From contig JBBQAQ010000003.1 of the NCBI GenBank assembly GCA_038316435.1, forward strand, positions 62,001-126,000: 64,000 nucleotides of DNA, given 5' to 3'. Under the pieces are notes generated by a model that did not search any database, was not told the DNA's origin, and saw only the letters and a program-made list of their open reading frames with translations. The stretch comes from JACJXF01 sp038316435. Lineage in GTDB: Bacteria; Bacteroidota; Bacteroidia; Bacteroidales; GCA-2748055. Below, piece by piece: positions 1 to 9,529 of this stretch; within the stretch, counting starts at the first letter, position 1; each line of letters opens with the position of its first letter. The translations under genes were made by a program, and so were the position numbers.

Positions 1-1234
1 GAAAGATCATAACCGTTCGGGTAGATATACAGCTCGCGATATTGCCAGAAACTATTTAGATTCTTGTGAAAAAAACGCAATTCTTTTTACAAATGGAGAT
101 AATGATACTTTTCCTCTTTGGTACGTGCAGGAAGTTGAAGGTTATCGTACCGATGTCAGAGTAGTAAACTTGATGCTTTTCAATACAGAGTGGTATATCG
201 ATCAGATGAAAATGCAAGCTTACACCTCAAATCCATTACCAATTACTCTTCCATATGCGAAATATGCAGATGGTACAAATGGCAGTATTTATGTAAAATC
301 AGATCCTCGTTCGATTAACTTAACCACCTTGTTAGAGGGAATAAGAAGTGACCATCAGCTTTTCAAGGAACGTACAATTAGAAATGATCTTGTTGATGTA
401 TTGCCAACTTCTAATCTCATTTTAAATATTGACAGTACAAAGCTTATTGAAAATGGCACTGTAAAACCAAAAGATGCAAAATTAATTGAAAAACAATTAA
501 GTTGGACTTTAAGAGATATTCCAATATCCAAAGCAAATCTAATCCAACTCGATATTCTTGCTAAAAATAACTGGGATAGACCCATTTATTTCGTTGCCGG
601 AGGAAATGACGGAACATTAGGTTTAGAGGACTATTTTCAGATGGATGGATTAGCATATCGCTTAGTCCCAATAAAAACAAAATCTCCTGATTATTATTAT
701 GAATTAGGAAGAATTGATACCGATATACTTTATGAAAACTTAATGAAGAAATTCAGCTGGGGAAGAATGAATGAGCCAGATTTTTACATGGACTATTATA
801 ATGTAAGAACAATGAGTGTAATTAAATTCCGGAAAACCTTTGTAAGACTAGCAGAAGCATTAATGAACGAAGGAAAGAAAGATAAAGCCATAGAAGTTCT
901 TGATCGTTGCATGCAACTGGCACCAAACAACAAACTTCCATACGATCATTTTATTTCAGGCATAACATATAATAACAGTCAAAATAAAGCCCCTATTCAT
1001 TATTCAGGAGTAATTGAAGCTTATTATAAATGCGGGGCGTTTGAAAAAGCTAATAAGATTTCTTTGGAATTTGCAGAAATCCTTCAACAAGATCTTCAAT
1101 ACTATCATTCATTAAATGATAGATTTAAACCCCGTTTCGAAAACGAGGCATATCAAAGCCAAAATATGTACAATGAATTAATCTATTTGGCAGATGTATA
1201 CAGACAGACAAGCATACTAAACCAATTAAAATAA
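1..1234 (+). CDS. DUF2723 (TMEM260-like) membrane protein, C-terminal part
   Basis: The reading frame is open from base 2, so the gene starts outside the window and only about 410 C-terminal residues are visible. The first residues (KDHNRSGRYTARDIARNYL, then FTNGDNDTFPLWYVQE) match the soluble region that follows the membrane domain in Bacteroidota DUF2723 proteins, which are usually about 1000 residues long and are thought to be membrane glycosyltransferase-like proteins. The tail contains a short helical stretch like a TPR (FVRLAEALMNEGKKDKAIEVLDRCMQLAPNN). It converges with the next gene, with only 5 bases between the two stop codons. The family call is from recognition of this conserved region; the biochemical role is not established by the visible part. 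Confidence 0.8.
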   Translation, partial: KDHNRSGRYTARDIARNYLDSCEKNAILFTNGDNDTFPLWYVQEVEGYRTDVRVVNLMLFNTEWYIDQMKMQAYTSNPLPITLPYAKYADGTNGSIYVKSDPRSINLTTLLEGIRSDHQLFKERTIRNDLVDVLPTSNLILNIDSTKLIENGTVKPKDAKLIEKQLSWTLRDIPISKANLIQLDILAKNNWDRPIYFVAGGNDGTLGLEDYFQMDGLAYRLVPIKTKSPDYYYELGRIDTDILYENLMKKFSWGRMNEPDFYMDYYNVRTMSVIKFRKTFVRLAEALMNEGKKDKAIEVLDRCMQLAPNNKLPYDHFISGITYNNSQNKAPIHYSGVIEAYYKCGAFEKANKISLEFAEILQQDLQYYHSLNDRFKPRFENEAYQSQNMYNELIYLADVYRQTSILNQLK

Positions 1235-1239
1235 AGGAA

Positions 1240-2463
1240 TTATTTAGCTTTATAAACTCGAATCCAATCTATTTCAAAAACCGAAGGAATACCATTATCT
1301 CCGGATTTTTCCTTTATACTGGAATTGAAAACTAAAAATAATGGTTTATCAGGAACCCCATTAGTTTGGGTTTTAAACTCTATTCCATTGATTTTCCATG
1401 TCATTTTACCAGCCTCCCAAATCAGTGTAACAATGTGGTAATCAGATGAATATTTCCCGCCACCTGATGAAGTAACGGATTTTTCAATTTTTGCACTCTC
1501 TTTCCAGAAATTTGAAGCGGAAATTTTACCTTTCTCGAATTTTAACACATCAATATGAGGGAGCATTTGTTCAGACATTAATGAAAAAGCTTGATTAACA
1601 GATGAGTTCCCAAACTTAACTTTTGCCTCGATTACACCAAATGCCTGTGAAAAACTTTTCCCTGTACTAATCATGTCTGAAGTAAAATCAAATTCTTTTT
1701 CGTAAAACCCTCGGGCAAAATCCCAAACAAGGCCTTTTGCCTTTTCTCTTCGGGTAAGTATTCTTAGCTTTTTATCAATTACTTCAAGATTCTTTCCGTC
1801 GGAAAATGCATGCTTATCATCAGCCATAGAATATCCCTTATTTAGCAATTTGTCTCCATTAAGGTAGCGCGTCATCCAAATTTTGGGATCTGGTTTACCG
1901 CTTTCAAATGTTTCTTCAAAACTCAGATCCCATTTTTCTACCCAGGAAAACGGATATTTTTTGAGAATTTTTTTATACCAAAGAATTTTCTCTGATTTAA
2001 CTAATCCAAGGTATTCCTGCTGTCTTTTAAATTCATCAGTAATTTCAAATTTCTGTTTTGCTGAAAGAGCCATATACTTTTTAACCTCTGCAAATTTTTC
2101 AGATTTGACAAATTTTTCTAGTTCAAAAAAAGCTTTCACCTCTGAGGATTCAGCAAGAGTTTTCCCTTCATCAGTGTCCTTCTTTTTGAAATAAGTCTTA
2201 ATTGTAGCTGATTTCAGTAATTGCTTATACTCAACTTCTTTGCGATATTCGTCGGTTTGTTTAAAGTTTTGAGATTTAACGGTTTTAATTTTCTGTTGAA
2301 AATCTGCAGAATTTACTTTTTTTTCCAGTTCCTGGAAATTCTTCAACTCCTCAGAGACTTCAAACTTTTTATATTCCTGGTAGTCTGATCGAAGTTTATC
2401 TGATTCAGCTTCGAATTTGGACGTGGCGGGAATCATCCCAAAAAGAAAACGTAAACTTGCCAT
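1240..2463 (-). CDS. GH16-like protein without catalytic glutamates, with N-terminal helical repeats
   Basis: This is a 407-residue protein with two parts. Residues about 20-170 are charged, helical and repeated: residues 37-92 (SEELKNFQELEKKV...TDEYRKEVEYKQLLKS) resemble residues 106-165 (SSEVKAFFELEKFV...TDEFKRQQEYLGLVKS). Residues about 178-407 look like a GH16/concanavalin-A-like beta sandwich, ending in the typical FEIDWIRVYK. In active GH16 enzymes the catalytic strand reads ExDxxE. Here the matching place reads HIDVLK (residues 303-308), so both glutamates appear to be lost while the aspartate stays. I infer a glycan-binding or structural protein rather than an enzyme. No signal peptide is evident at this start (MASLRFLFGM). 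The start is the first ATG of the frame. Confidence 0.65.
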   Translation of the reverse strand: MASLRFLFGMIPATSKFEAESDKLRSDYQEYKKFEVSEELKNFQELEKKVNSADFQQKIKTVKSQNFKQTDEYRKEVEYKQLLKSATIKTYFKKKDTDEGKTLAESSEVKAFFELEKFVKSEKFAEVKKYMALSAKQKFEITDEFKRQQEYLGLVKSEKILWYKKILKKYPFSWVEKWDLSFEETFESGKPDPKIWMTRYLNGDKLLNKGYSMADDKHAFSDGKNLEVIDKKLRILTRREKAKGLVWDFARGFYEKEFDFTSDMISTGKSFSQAFGVIEAKVKFGNSSVNQAFSLMSEQMLPHIDVLKFEKGKISASNFWKESAKIEKSVTSSGGGKYSSDYHIVTLIWEAGKMTWKINGIEFKTQTNGVPDKPLFLVFNSSIKEKSGDNGIPSVFEIDWIRVYKAK

Positions 2464-2772
2464 ATCGGTAAATTATTGAATTATCGTTATAAATTTCAAT
2501 GCAAATGTCTTAATAATTAGCATTTATTCAAATTCTAGTATTCTTAGAAAGCTATATACAAATGAATCTAAAAATAGAACATCTCAAGAACCGAAAGATA
2601 CAACTGAATTTCCGAATTTGTAATTCTAACTACTACTATTTTCTAATATTACAAACCTAATATCTTCGATTGCTTGCTCATGCTTAAGCAGATAAAGATA
2701 TAAAAAAATGAAATACTATAACCAATTCAAATGTTTTTAATACTATTTGAATCTGTCCTGCGTGAAAACTCA
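2464..2772. other. intergenic region, no gene seen
   Basis: AT-rich spacer between two minus-strand genes. It must hold the promoter of the GH16-like gene. The nearest match to the Bacteroidota -7 box is GACATTTG on the minus strand, with one mismatch. A 32-codon plus-strand ORF beginning near 2562 shows nothing that supports it as a gene. Confidence 0.5.
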
Positions 2773-2813
2773 AGAAAAAAAAGAGCTTGTCCCCACTATA
2801 GGGACAAGCTCTT
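2773..2813 (-). terminator. intrinsic terminator after the TonB receptor gene
   Basis: A perfect 13-bp inverted repeat (2781-2793 with 2801-2813, arm AAGAGCTTGTCCC) has a 7-base loop. Read on the minus strand it runs into eight T residues (2775-2782). It lies 20 bases beyond the stop codon of the TonB receptor gene, as a rho-independent terminator should. Confidence 0.9.
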
Positions 2814-2833
2814 AAAAAAATATAATGGTTTGG

Positions 2834-5800
2834 CTAGAATATATAGCGAATTCCTATTTGAGCCTGCCACACATTATCTATAGTAATACTCTTAATGTAT
2901 GAATCTCTTAATAGAATTGTTTGACCGTCAGCAACTTGTGTGCGGAATTTAAATGAAGGTAATCCTGCAGCGTCTGCACTAACAAACTGAAGAGGAGAGG
3001 TTGTTGTACTAACGGTTCCCACTCCCCATGCATTATTTAACATATTACCTACATTCATTATATCCAATCTGAATTGGAGAGTGTTTTTCATACCATTTGC
3101 TCCTGCTTTAATGTAGACTTCTTGAATTGCAGAAAAGTTCAAACGGTTTAGCCATGGAAAATATCCACCATTGCGCTCTGCATATTGGCCACGACGCGTC
3201 TTTAGATATGGATTATTATCAATATACTTATCAAAAGCAGCTTGCTGTTCAGCAACAGTAAAAGTCACGGAACCAACAGTATTGTCAACAAAAGTCAGAT
3301 CAGATGCTTGTTCAGGAACAAAAATAAGGTCATTTGTCTGGCCATCTTTATTCATGTCATTACTATAAACATATGATAATTTACTTCCACTGTTTGAAAC
3401 CAACCCAAGTGAGAAAATTGTTGCTCCACCAATTTTCTTGCCGTAGTTAATCTTATAATTAACAAACCCCACGATTCTGTGACGAAGATCATTATCTGAA
3501 TAGGACATTCCAAGATAATTTTGTCCATCAACTGTGGGCATATTAGCTTGTACAGTACTTCCAACTGATTGGATATCTCTGGCCTCTCCATAAGTATATG
3601 CAATAAATCCACCTAGACCTTTTGAAGTCGTTTTTTCAAGTTTACCAGTAAATGTGTATGATGATCCATCAGTAGTATTTTTCAGAACAAAAACATTTGT
3701 TACATTAGTATTGATATACCTTGAAGCAGGAAATAAATCACGTGTATCAGTGCCAGTATATGCAGCAGTCGGGGTTTTAAGGTTTGCATCTATATAACGC
3801 AAACCCTGCAGAGTTTTATTATAAATCACTTCAGCAGTAACAATAAAACCTAATGGCATTTTGTAGTCAACTGCAAAATCTGTTTTCCATACAAGCGGAT
3901 ATTTAAGATCCTTATCCGTCGCATTTACGACATACGCAGGCAATGTGGAAATATCAGGATTATTTGTGGGCAAAAATTCAGTTGGTGTTGGACGGAATGG
4001 ATACGCTGTTGTATTTGATACACTTATAAGCCCTGTGTTTATCCCATTATTCCCTAACTGATTTGAAACTAGTACCTGTGGTATGCGCGAAACAAACAAA
4101 CCTGATCCGCCGCGAATTTGAATTTTCTTATTCCCTAAAACATCATAATTGAAACCAAAACGAGGTGAGAACTGTATGTTATTTTTTGGGAAAGTTCCTG
4201 TACTTATGTCATAAACTTTTCCATTTTCATCCTGAAATTTCAAAGTGTCGACAATAGGATTGTTAAAATCGCTGGCTGTTGCATCGTTATAATCAAATAT
4301 ATCTGCTCTCAGTCCAAAAGTTAGCAGCAGATTATCAGTTGCCTGAAACTCATCTTGCAAGTATGCGCTATATGTATTAACCTTTAAAACTTGCAGAGGA
4401 TCTGCTCCTTCTGGTAAACGTGAGTAACGCAAGTTGTATTTCGCAAGTGTTACTGGAGAAACAGGATTTAGTGGGTTTGCTATATATGCATTAGCGGCCG
4501 CTTTAAAATCTGCTATTGAATTATACACATATACACCGTTTGATGAAGGAAAGAATACATTGTTTGAAATATAATGTTCATAAGATAAACCGGCAGTAAT
4601 TGTATGGTTTCCTGCATAATATGAGAGATTATCCGTAAAATTAAGAGTCGAATAATTCAGTTTGTTACTGGGAGTAAAAGGATCAAAACCAATCGAAGTG
4701 TAGGTTGCCTCACCAGCTGCTGAAAGAATATCAATGGTTGGAAAAATATCAGTCCTATAATCCCTATCTTCAATTTGTTTATTATAAGTAGCAATAAAAT
4801 TGTTTGAAATCTTGTTGCTAATATTCGAATTTAATTCAACAGCAAGAGATCTGGTATTATCCTGAATAATATATCCGGTATTTTGCGGGGATATAGCATC
4901 TGCACGGTTAGTGCGGTTTCCGTTTCCTGCTGTGTTACTACTGTTACTATCACTAATTCGTTGTCCAGAACTTGAATTATGGAAAGAATAACGAACAGCT
5001 AGTTTGTGATTTTTATTAATATTATAATCAAGTCTTAATAATATCTTATTACTAGTAACCTCGTTATTGAAACCATCCAAAGCACCAAGATCTCGGTTAA
5101 AATTTTCTTTCATAAAGGCACTCAAATCTTGCATATCGGCAAGTTTAGTGCGTGAAATGTTACCTGTAGCACCAAGTACTCCACGGTCAAGTACCCAATC
5201 CAGTGCCGGTATGCTACTTTTAAACTGCTCTCCATTGAGAAAAAAGAATAATTTGTTCTTTATAATTGGACCACCCAGACTTAATCCTTTAGTGTTCTCA
5301 TTTATTGTAACAGGAGCAATATCTAAACCATTTGCTTTTTTTCCTGCTAGATTGTTGTTCCGGGTAATATAATATGCAGTTCCATTAAAAGTGTTATTTC
5401 CCGAACGGGTAACAGCATTGATATTAGCTCCTGCAAATCCAGATTGTCTAATATCAAAAGGAGCAATATTTAATTGTATCTCCTCCAGTGCATCCAGTGA
5501 AACAGCAGATGTACCAGTACGACCGCCAGCTTGAGCAGAACTTCCAAGCCCAAAACCATTGTTAAAAACGGAACCGTCTATAGTGAAATTATTGAAACGA
5601 CTATCTTGCCCGGCAAAGGATCTACCGTTACTATAAGCATTATAAGTAAGGATGTCGTTTACGGTTCGGCCAATAGTTGGAATTGTGGCAATCTTTTCAT
5701 TATTGTATGATGTTGCTGCACCAGTTCTACCGGAACTAAAAATATCATTTCTGTTGTAAACAACTTCAACCTCGCCCAATTGAGCAAGTTGTTCAGAAAG

Positions 5801-6121
5801 GACAAAATTAAGATTTGCAGCCGTTCCAAGACTCAGTATAACGTTTTCTTGAACCTGTCCCTGGTAGCCAATAAAGGAAACAGAAATTTTGTAAGGACCA
5901 CCTATACGGGTATTACTGATTACAAAAACGCCTTCCTGATTTGAAGCAGCACCGTAGACTGTTCCAGAAGGCTCATGCACTGCAACAACCGTTGCTCCTG
6001 GCAATGTTTCACCGGTGGAGCTTTTTACAACCCCTTTTATACTGGAGGTTGTGACCTGTGCCGTCAACAGCCCTGTTGTTGATAACAAGATCAGAAATAG
6101 AATAAGATTTTTAATTTTCAT
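2834..6121 (-). CDS. TonB-dependent receptor, Oar-like, with CarboxypepD_reg domain
   Basis: A 1095-residue outer membrane protein. Residues 1-21 are a signal peptide ending in LTAQ. Residues about 26-112 form a CarboxypepD_reg-like domain (IKGVVKSSTGETLPGATV). A plug follows (about 125-260; DALEEIQLNIAPFDIRQSGFAGANINAVTRSG in two short blocks), then a long beta barrel ending in an aromatic C-terminus (GIRYIF). The plug wording and the absence of a neighbouring SusD gene fit the Oar-like group rather than a SusC/SusD glycan uptake pair. Such proteins import substrates in a TonB-dependent way or shape the outer membrane; the substrate cannot be told. The gene stands alone, with a strong terminator and a long upstream spacer. 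Confidence 0.9.
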   Translation of the reverse strand: MKIKNLILFLILLSTTGLLTAQVTTSSIKGVVKSSTGETLPGATVVAVHEPSGTVYGAASNQEGVFVISNTRIGGPYKISVSFIGYQGQVQENVILSLGTAANLNFVLSEQLAQLGEVEVVYNRNDIFSSGRTGAATSYNNEKIATIPTIGRTVNDILTYNAYSNGRSFAGQDSRFNNFTIDGSVFNNGFGLGSSAQAGGRTGTSAVSLDALEEIQLNIAPFDIRQSGFAGANINAVTRSGNNTFNGTAYYITRNNNLAGKKANGLDIAPVTINENTKGLSLGGPIIKNKLFFFLNGEQFKSSIPALDWVLDRGVLGATGNISRTKLADMQDLSAFMKENFNRDLGALDGFNNEVTSNKILLRLDYNINKNHKLAVRYSFHNSSSGQRISDSNSSNTAGNGNRTNRADAISPQNTGYIIQDNTRSLAVELNSNISNKISNNFIATYNKQIEDRDYRTDIFPTIDILSAAGEATYTSIGFDPFTPSNKLNYSTLNFTDNLSYYAGNHTITAGLSYEHYISNNVFFPSSNGVYVYNSIADFKAAANAYIANPLNPVSPVTLAKYNLRYSRLPEGADPLQVLKVNTYSAYLQDEFQATDNLLLTFGLRADIFDYNDATASDFNNPIVDTLKFQDENGKVYDISTGTFPKNNIQFSPRFGFNYDVLGNKKIQIRGGSGLFVSRIPQVLVSNQLGNNGINTGLISVSNTTAYPFRPTPTEFLPTNNPDISTLPAYVVNATDKDLKYPLVWKTDFAVDYKMPLGFIVTAEVIYNKTLQGLRYIDANLKTPTAAYTGTDTRDLFPASRYINTNVTNVFVLKNTTDGSSYTFTGKLEKTTSKGLGGFIAYTYGEARDIQSVGSTVQANMPTVDGQNYLGMSYSDNDLRHRIVGFVNYKINYGKKIGGATIFSLGLVSNSGSKLSYVYSNDMNKDGQTNDLIFVPEQASDLTFVDNTVGSVTFTVAEQQAAFDKYIDNNPYLKTRRGQYAERNGGYFPWLNRLNFSAIQEVYIKAGANGMKNTLQFRLDIMNVGNMLNNAWGVGTVSTTTSPLQFVSADAAGLPSFKFRTQVADGQTILLRDSYIKSITIDNVWQAQIGIRYIF

Positions 6122-6599
6122 AGTGAATTAGGTTAGTTTAAAAAATAGGACGAAAAAATTTTCTTGCAAATTAATACTTTAGTATTTCCATAATGTACAG
6201 ATAGAATTAAGTTTTCATGAAACTTATGCATACTAATAGAATAATTCAACTCTAAATTTACTTATTGTAAAAGACTTGTACTATATTTCAAAACATGAAT
6301 ACCTTCATTTTATTAGCGCAATTTCAACAACACTCAGCAGATACTATCCATTTAATTAACTGATGTTTACACCTTCGTTTTAAGGTCTTATTAACAATTC
6401 TGAAAGAAAATAATATTGATTTCATTGAATGAGTTCCCATAATAAAAAACGTTCGATGTTTAATAGTTTTACTTATAATGAGCTTTTAAACTGTTAAATT
6501 GCCTTTTCATAAAAAACCCATAATTGAAAAAGTTGCTTGAATTTCATTTCAGAAATATTCCTTTTAATCACATACCAATTCGAAATTTTTACATTTCTT
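6122..6599. other. long divergent intergenic region
   Basis: This spacer separates the divergent TonB receptor and phosphodiesterase genes. It contains an imperfect operator-like inverted repeat, TAAGTTT-TCATG-AAACTTA with one further flanking pair (6207-6227), about 90 bases from the receptor start. A TTG-started extension of the phosphodiesterase frame begins at 6524, but I do not regard it as coding. No RNA gene or gene remnant was recognised. Confidence 0.4.
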
Positions 6600-6607
6600 T
6601 AACTTTG
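6600..6607 (+). promoter_or_regulatory. TAnnTTTG -7 box for the phosphodiesterase gene
   Basis: TAACTTTG matches the Bacteroidota -7 consensus exactly and lies 18 bases before the ATG at 6626. No clear TTTG -33 box is seen. Its position supports the internal ATG over the upstream TTG as the start. Confidence 0.5.
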
Positions 6608-6625
6608 TTAGATAAAATAATCAAT

Positions 6626-7849
6626 ATGAGTTTCAAGAAGCACATTATTATGTTTTGCATAACTGCCAGTATAATTCTGATTTTTCAATTTCAAGAGTTA
6701 TATTGTCAATGTAGCAACAAACTAACCACGGTTATCATTTCCCTTGACGGCTTTCGCTGGGATTATCCGCAAAAAACATACACTCCTTCACTGGACTTAA
6801 TTGCAAAAGAAGGGACCAAAGCGGTTTCTCTAATTCCTTCATTTCCAACAAAAACATTTCCCAATCACTATACAATTGCTACAGGGCTGGTTCCTGATCA
6901 CCACGGAATAGTCAATAATTCCTTTTATGATCCAGAAATCAAAAAATTGTTTTCTATGAGTGGCGAGGGAAGATTTGATCCTGAGTTTTACGGTGGAGAA
7001 CCAATCTGGATAACCGCTCAAAAACAACGAGTTAGAACGGCATCTTTTTTTTGGGTTGGCAGCGATGTGGCAATACAGGGAAGACATCCTGATTATTGGA
7101 AACAATATAATGGTAATGTTCCATATTTAGAACGGATTGATACAATTGTGAAATGGCTTCAAATACCATTTGATCAAAGGCCAAAATTAATTATGGCATA
7201 TTTTGAAGAGCCGGATGGAGCCGGACACAATTATGGTCCCGAAAATCCTAAAACACTTAAAATGGTGCAATATATGGACAGCATTGTTGGCGTTTTATAT
7301 GATAGGATTCGAAAATTGCCTGATGGAGAATGTATCAATATTGTAGTTGTTTCTGACCATGGGATGGGGTCTGTATCGACTGAAAAAAACATTGTTCTAT
7401 CTGAGCTATTGCTCAAATCATGGGGAGTACGCATTCAGGGCGGAAATCCTTTTTACAATCTTTATATTGAAGATCCTTTTTTGGATTCAGTATATTTTTC
7501 GCTTAAAAAAACTCCACATCTAAATGTTTGGAAGTCCAAGGAAGTGCCTGCATACCTTAACTATGGAACAAACCCAAGAACAGGAGACATAATTATTGTC
7601 TCAGACTCATCTTGGAGTGTGACAATTAAAAAACCGTATATTAATTCTAATAGTGGCACACATGGATATGATATAAAAAATTCAGATATGTATGGAATTT
7701 TTTATGCTTCCGGTCCAAGTTTTAAAAAGAATTATATCCACCCATCATTCAAAAACACGAATATCTATCCCTTGCTAGCACATATTTTAGAGATTAATCC
7801 GGCAAATAACGATGGTGATCTCAATGAAGTAAAAGAAATGCTGAGGTGA
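6626..7849 (+). CDS. exported type I phosphodiesterase / nucleotide pyrophosphatase (ENPP-like)
   Basis: A 407-residue member of the alkaline phosphatase superfamily. The metal and nucleophile motifs are all present: LDGFRWDY (first Asp), PTKTFPNHYTIATG (nucleophile Thr), EEPDGAGHNYG (Asp and His), SDHGM (Asp, His) and NSGTHGYD (His). The family hydrolyses nucleotide phosphodiesters or pyrophosphates, sometimes phospholipid head groups. The N-terminus FKKHIIMFCITASIILIF is a signal peptide or membrane anchor, so it acts in the periplasm or outside. A TTG 102 bases upstream would lengthen the protein, but the TAACTTTG promoter box at 6600 and the well-placed signal peptide favour ATG 6626. It converges with the following gene. 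Confidence 0.88.
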   Translation: MSFKKHIIMFCITASIILIFQFQELYCQCSNKLTTVIISLDGFRWDYPQKTYTPSLDLIAKEGTKAVSLIPSFPTKTFPNHYTIATGLVPDHHGIVNNSFYDPEIKKLFSMSGEGRFDPEFYGGEPIWITAQKQRVRTASFFWVGSDVAIQGRHPDYWKQYNGNVPYLERIDTIVKWLQIPFDQRPKLIMAYFEEPDGAGHNYGPENPKTLKMVQYMDSIVGVLYDRIRKLPDGECINIVVVSDHGMGSVSTEKNIVLSELLLKSWGVRIQGGNPFYNLYIEDPFLDSVYFSLKKTPHLNVWKSKEVPAYLNYGTNPRTGDIIIVSDSSWSVTIKKPYINSNSGTHGYDIKNSDMYGIFYASGPSFKKNYIHPSFKNTNIYPLLAHILEINPANNDGDLNEVKEMLR

Positions 7850-7868
7850 AAAACGGCCAATCTTCCTT

Positions 7869-9365
7869 TCAATGAATTCTATATCCTGAAAAAACTCCTG
7901 CTTGTGGATTAGAAACCCCAGAGGATTTCAATTGAACTTCTACCGTCTCCCCTGTGGTTAAATAAATAATCATACTAAATGTTTCAACTGGCATAATTTG
8001 TTCATATGGTAAGCCATTCACCAAAATTTTCAAAGATTGCCCAGTACTATATTGATAAATCAGATCAAAATGATATAAGCCTTCACCACCCAAAGGAACA
8101 ACATACTTCCCATTTAAACTATTGTAGCCATTCAACAAATTCAACTTAACATTTGGAAACACTAGAATTGTTGAATCTCCAGCATATAAAATTTTAGAAT
8201 TTTCCAATGCTTTTAAGCCTCTGAAAGCAAAAATATCAGGCCTAATATTTACTGTCCCTCCGCTTTCTATGGTAATATTATACCCACTTCTCGATATAGT
8301 TTGATCATCCGTATTATCAATATATTTGTCCAGTTTAATAACGGTTGAATTGGGGTCATTGGTCAAGGTAAGATCATTATCTGTTAGCTTAGGAGCTTGC
8401 AGTTCATTCTTTGGATTATTGTCTGCATCGTCAACACTATCAATAACCTGACCACCATTTTTAGATAGAATTATCGAATTACCAGACCTGCTTAGAGTTT
8501 GAATTTCGTTCGTTATACTATTATCAACAAAAACTTTAGAAGAATCATTTTCAATTCTCAAACTATCACCAGTTATATAAATAAATTGATGATCTGTATT
8601 ATCCAAATATTTTTGAAGGAATACTGCATTGGCGCCCGGGTTTTTGGTAATTTTAAGAATATTACTATTTTCATCCAGTTGAAGATCCTGTATTTCATTA
8701 GTTGGCTCATGATCGGCGTCTTCTAACAAGTCGGTTAAGACAACTGAACTCTCAAATGTATTATTATCATTACAAATAGAGAGTTTACTTCCGTTCCAAC
8801 TAAGATGCTGTAATTCATTTACTGGGTTAGAATCACCATCTTCATACAATGATGAAAGATCTGCATCACCGCCATTATCCAGACTTAATTTTTTATTTAC
8901 AGGATCGTAACTCAATTTTTGTTCATCTTTTGATCCCATAGCATTAGATGCAGTTCCAGCATAAAGAGCATAAGGTACTGCAAGGAACTGAGTTGTTCCC
9001 ATACCTCTCCAACCAAATCCAAAGTCGACCTCAAGCTTTAAATAATGAATCCCGCTTCCCCAATTTATTGCATCGAAGTTTAAAGCTGAGCCAGAATTGT
9101 ATGAGCCCTGCCCAATTGTTAAAGAAAAAAGTCCATATTTATCAGTGGTAACAGTATGAGATTCACTATATTCCGCAGTACTATTTGGATCGTTAGCCAA
9201 AATGGAAATCATTACCTCAAGTTCCTTATTTTTTAATTCTAAGCCCTTTTCATCTCTGGCAACAGCTTGATAATTCATCCCTTTCGGGGTATATTGAGAA
9301 AATATTGGGGTATTAACGAAAAATAATCCTAATAAAAACAGGGAAAAATATATTGCCTTCTTCAT
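7869..9365 (-). CDS. exported repeat protein with C1q-like C-terminal domain
   Basis: A 498-residue secreted protein. The signal peptide is KKAIYFSLFLLGLFF...FSQ, followed by the PKGMNYQAVARD motif common in Bacteroidota surface proteins. Residues about 148-378 hold five or six degenerate repeats of about 40 residues, with recurring D-D-NPxNELQ-L and xxDNTDxQ elements and short strand segments like ILSKNGGQVI. The last about 105 residues (NGKYVVPLGGEGLYHF, then ILVNG, then GETVEVQLKSSG and VFSGYRI) resemble the jelly-roll of the C1q/TNF family. Such proteins are probably trimeric fibres or adhesins. The frame extends 32 codons upstream to 9461, but the signal peptide sets the start at 9365. 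Its neighbour upstream is a T9SS cargo gene. Confidence 0.7.
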   Translation of the reverse strand: MKKAIYFSLFLLGLFFVNTPIFSQYTPKGMNYQAVARDEKGLELKNKELEVMISILANDPNSTAEYSESHTVTTDKYGLFSLTIGQGSYNSGSALNFDAINWGSGIHYLKLEVDFGFGWRGMGTTQFLAVPYALYAGTASNAMGSKDEQKLSYDPVNKKLSLDNGGDADLSSLYEDGDSNPVNELQHLSWNGSKLSICNDNNTFESSVVLTDLLEDADHEPTNEIQDLQLDENSNILKITKNPGANAVFLQKYLDNTDHQFIYITGDSLRIENDSSKVFVDNSITNEIQTLSRSGNSIILSKNGGQVIDSVDDADNNPKNELQAPKLTDNDLTLTNDPNSTVIKLDKYIDNTDDQTISRSGYNITIESGGTVNIRPDIFAFRGLKALENSKILYAGDSTILVFPNVKLNLLNGYNSLNGKYVVPLGGEGLYHFDLIYQYSTGQSLKILVNGLPYEQIMPVETFSMIIYLTTGETVEVQLKSSGVSNPQAGVFSGYRIH

Positions 9366-9529
9366 TCCAATATTGCATAAAGAGTATAGAAGTGTCCTAA
9401 GTTTATTTTTACTTCTATCTGAATGTGAATTAATTGTAGTTAGGAAACTCGTTTTTTTCATAAATCAGTAGTGAAGTTAACCGTTTAGTTGTTTCAATTA
9501 TGCCAATTTTGAAATTTGTTAAAAACTAA

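Noticed and set aside
1240..2463. Active GH16 glucanase
   Set aside because: The catalytic glutamates appear replaced by His and Lys (HIDVLK), so an enzyme call is not supported.
3352..3612. 86-codon minus-strand open frame inside the TonB receptor gene
   Set aside because: It overlaps the receptor frame completely, has no signal or domain, and is explained as a shadow.
6524..6625. TTG-started N-terminal extension of the phosphodiesterase
   Set aside because: The signal peptide begins at ATG 6626, a TAACTTTG promoter box lies inside the extension, and the extra residues show no conserved pattern.
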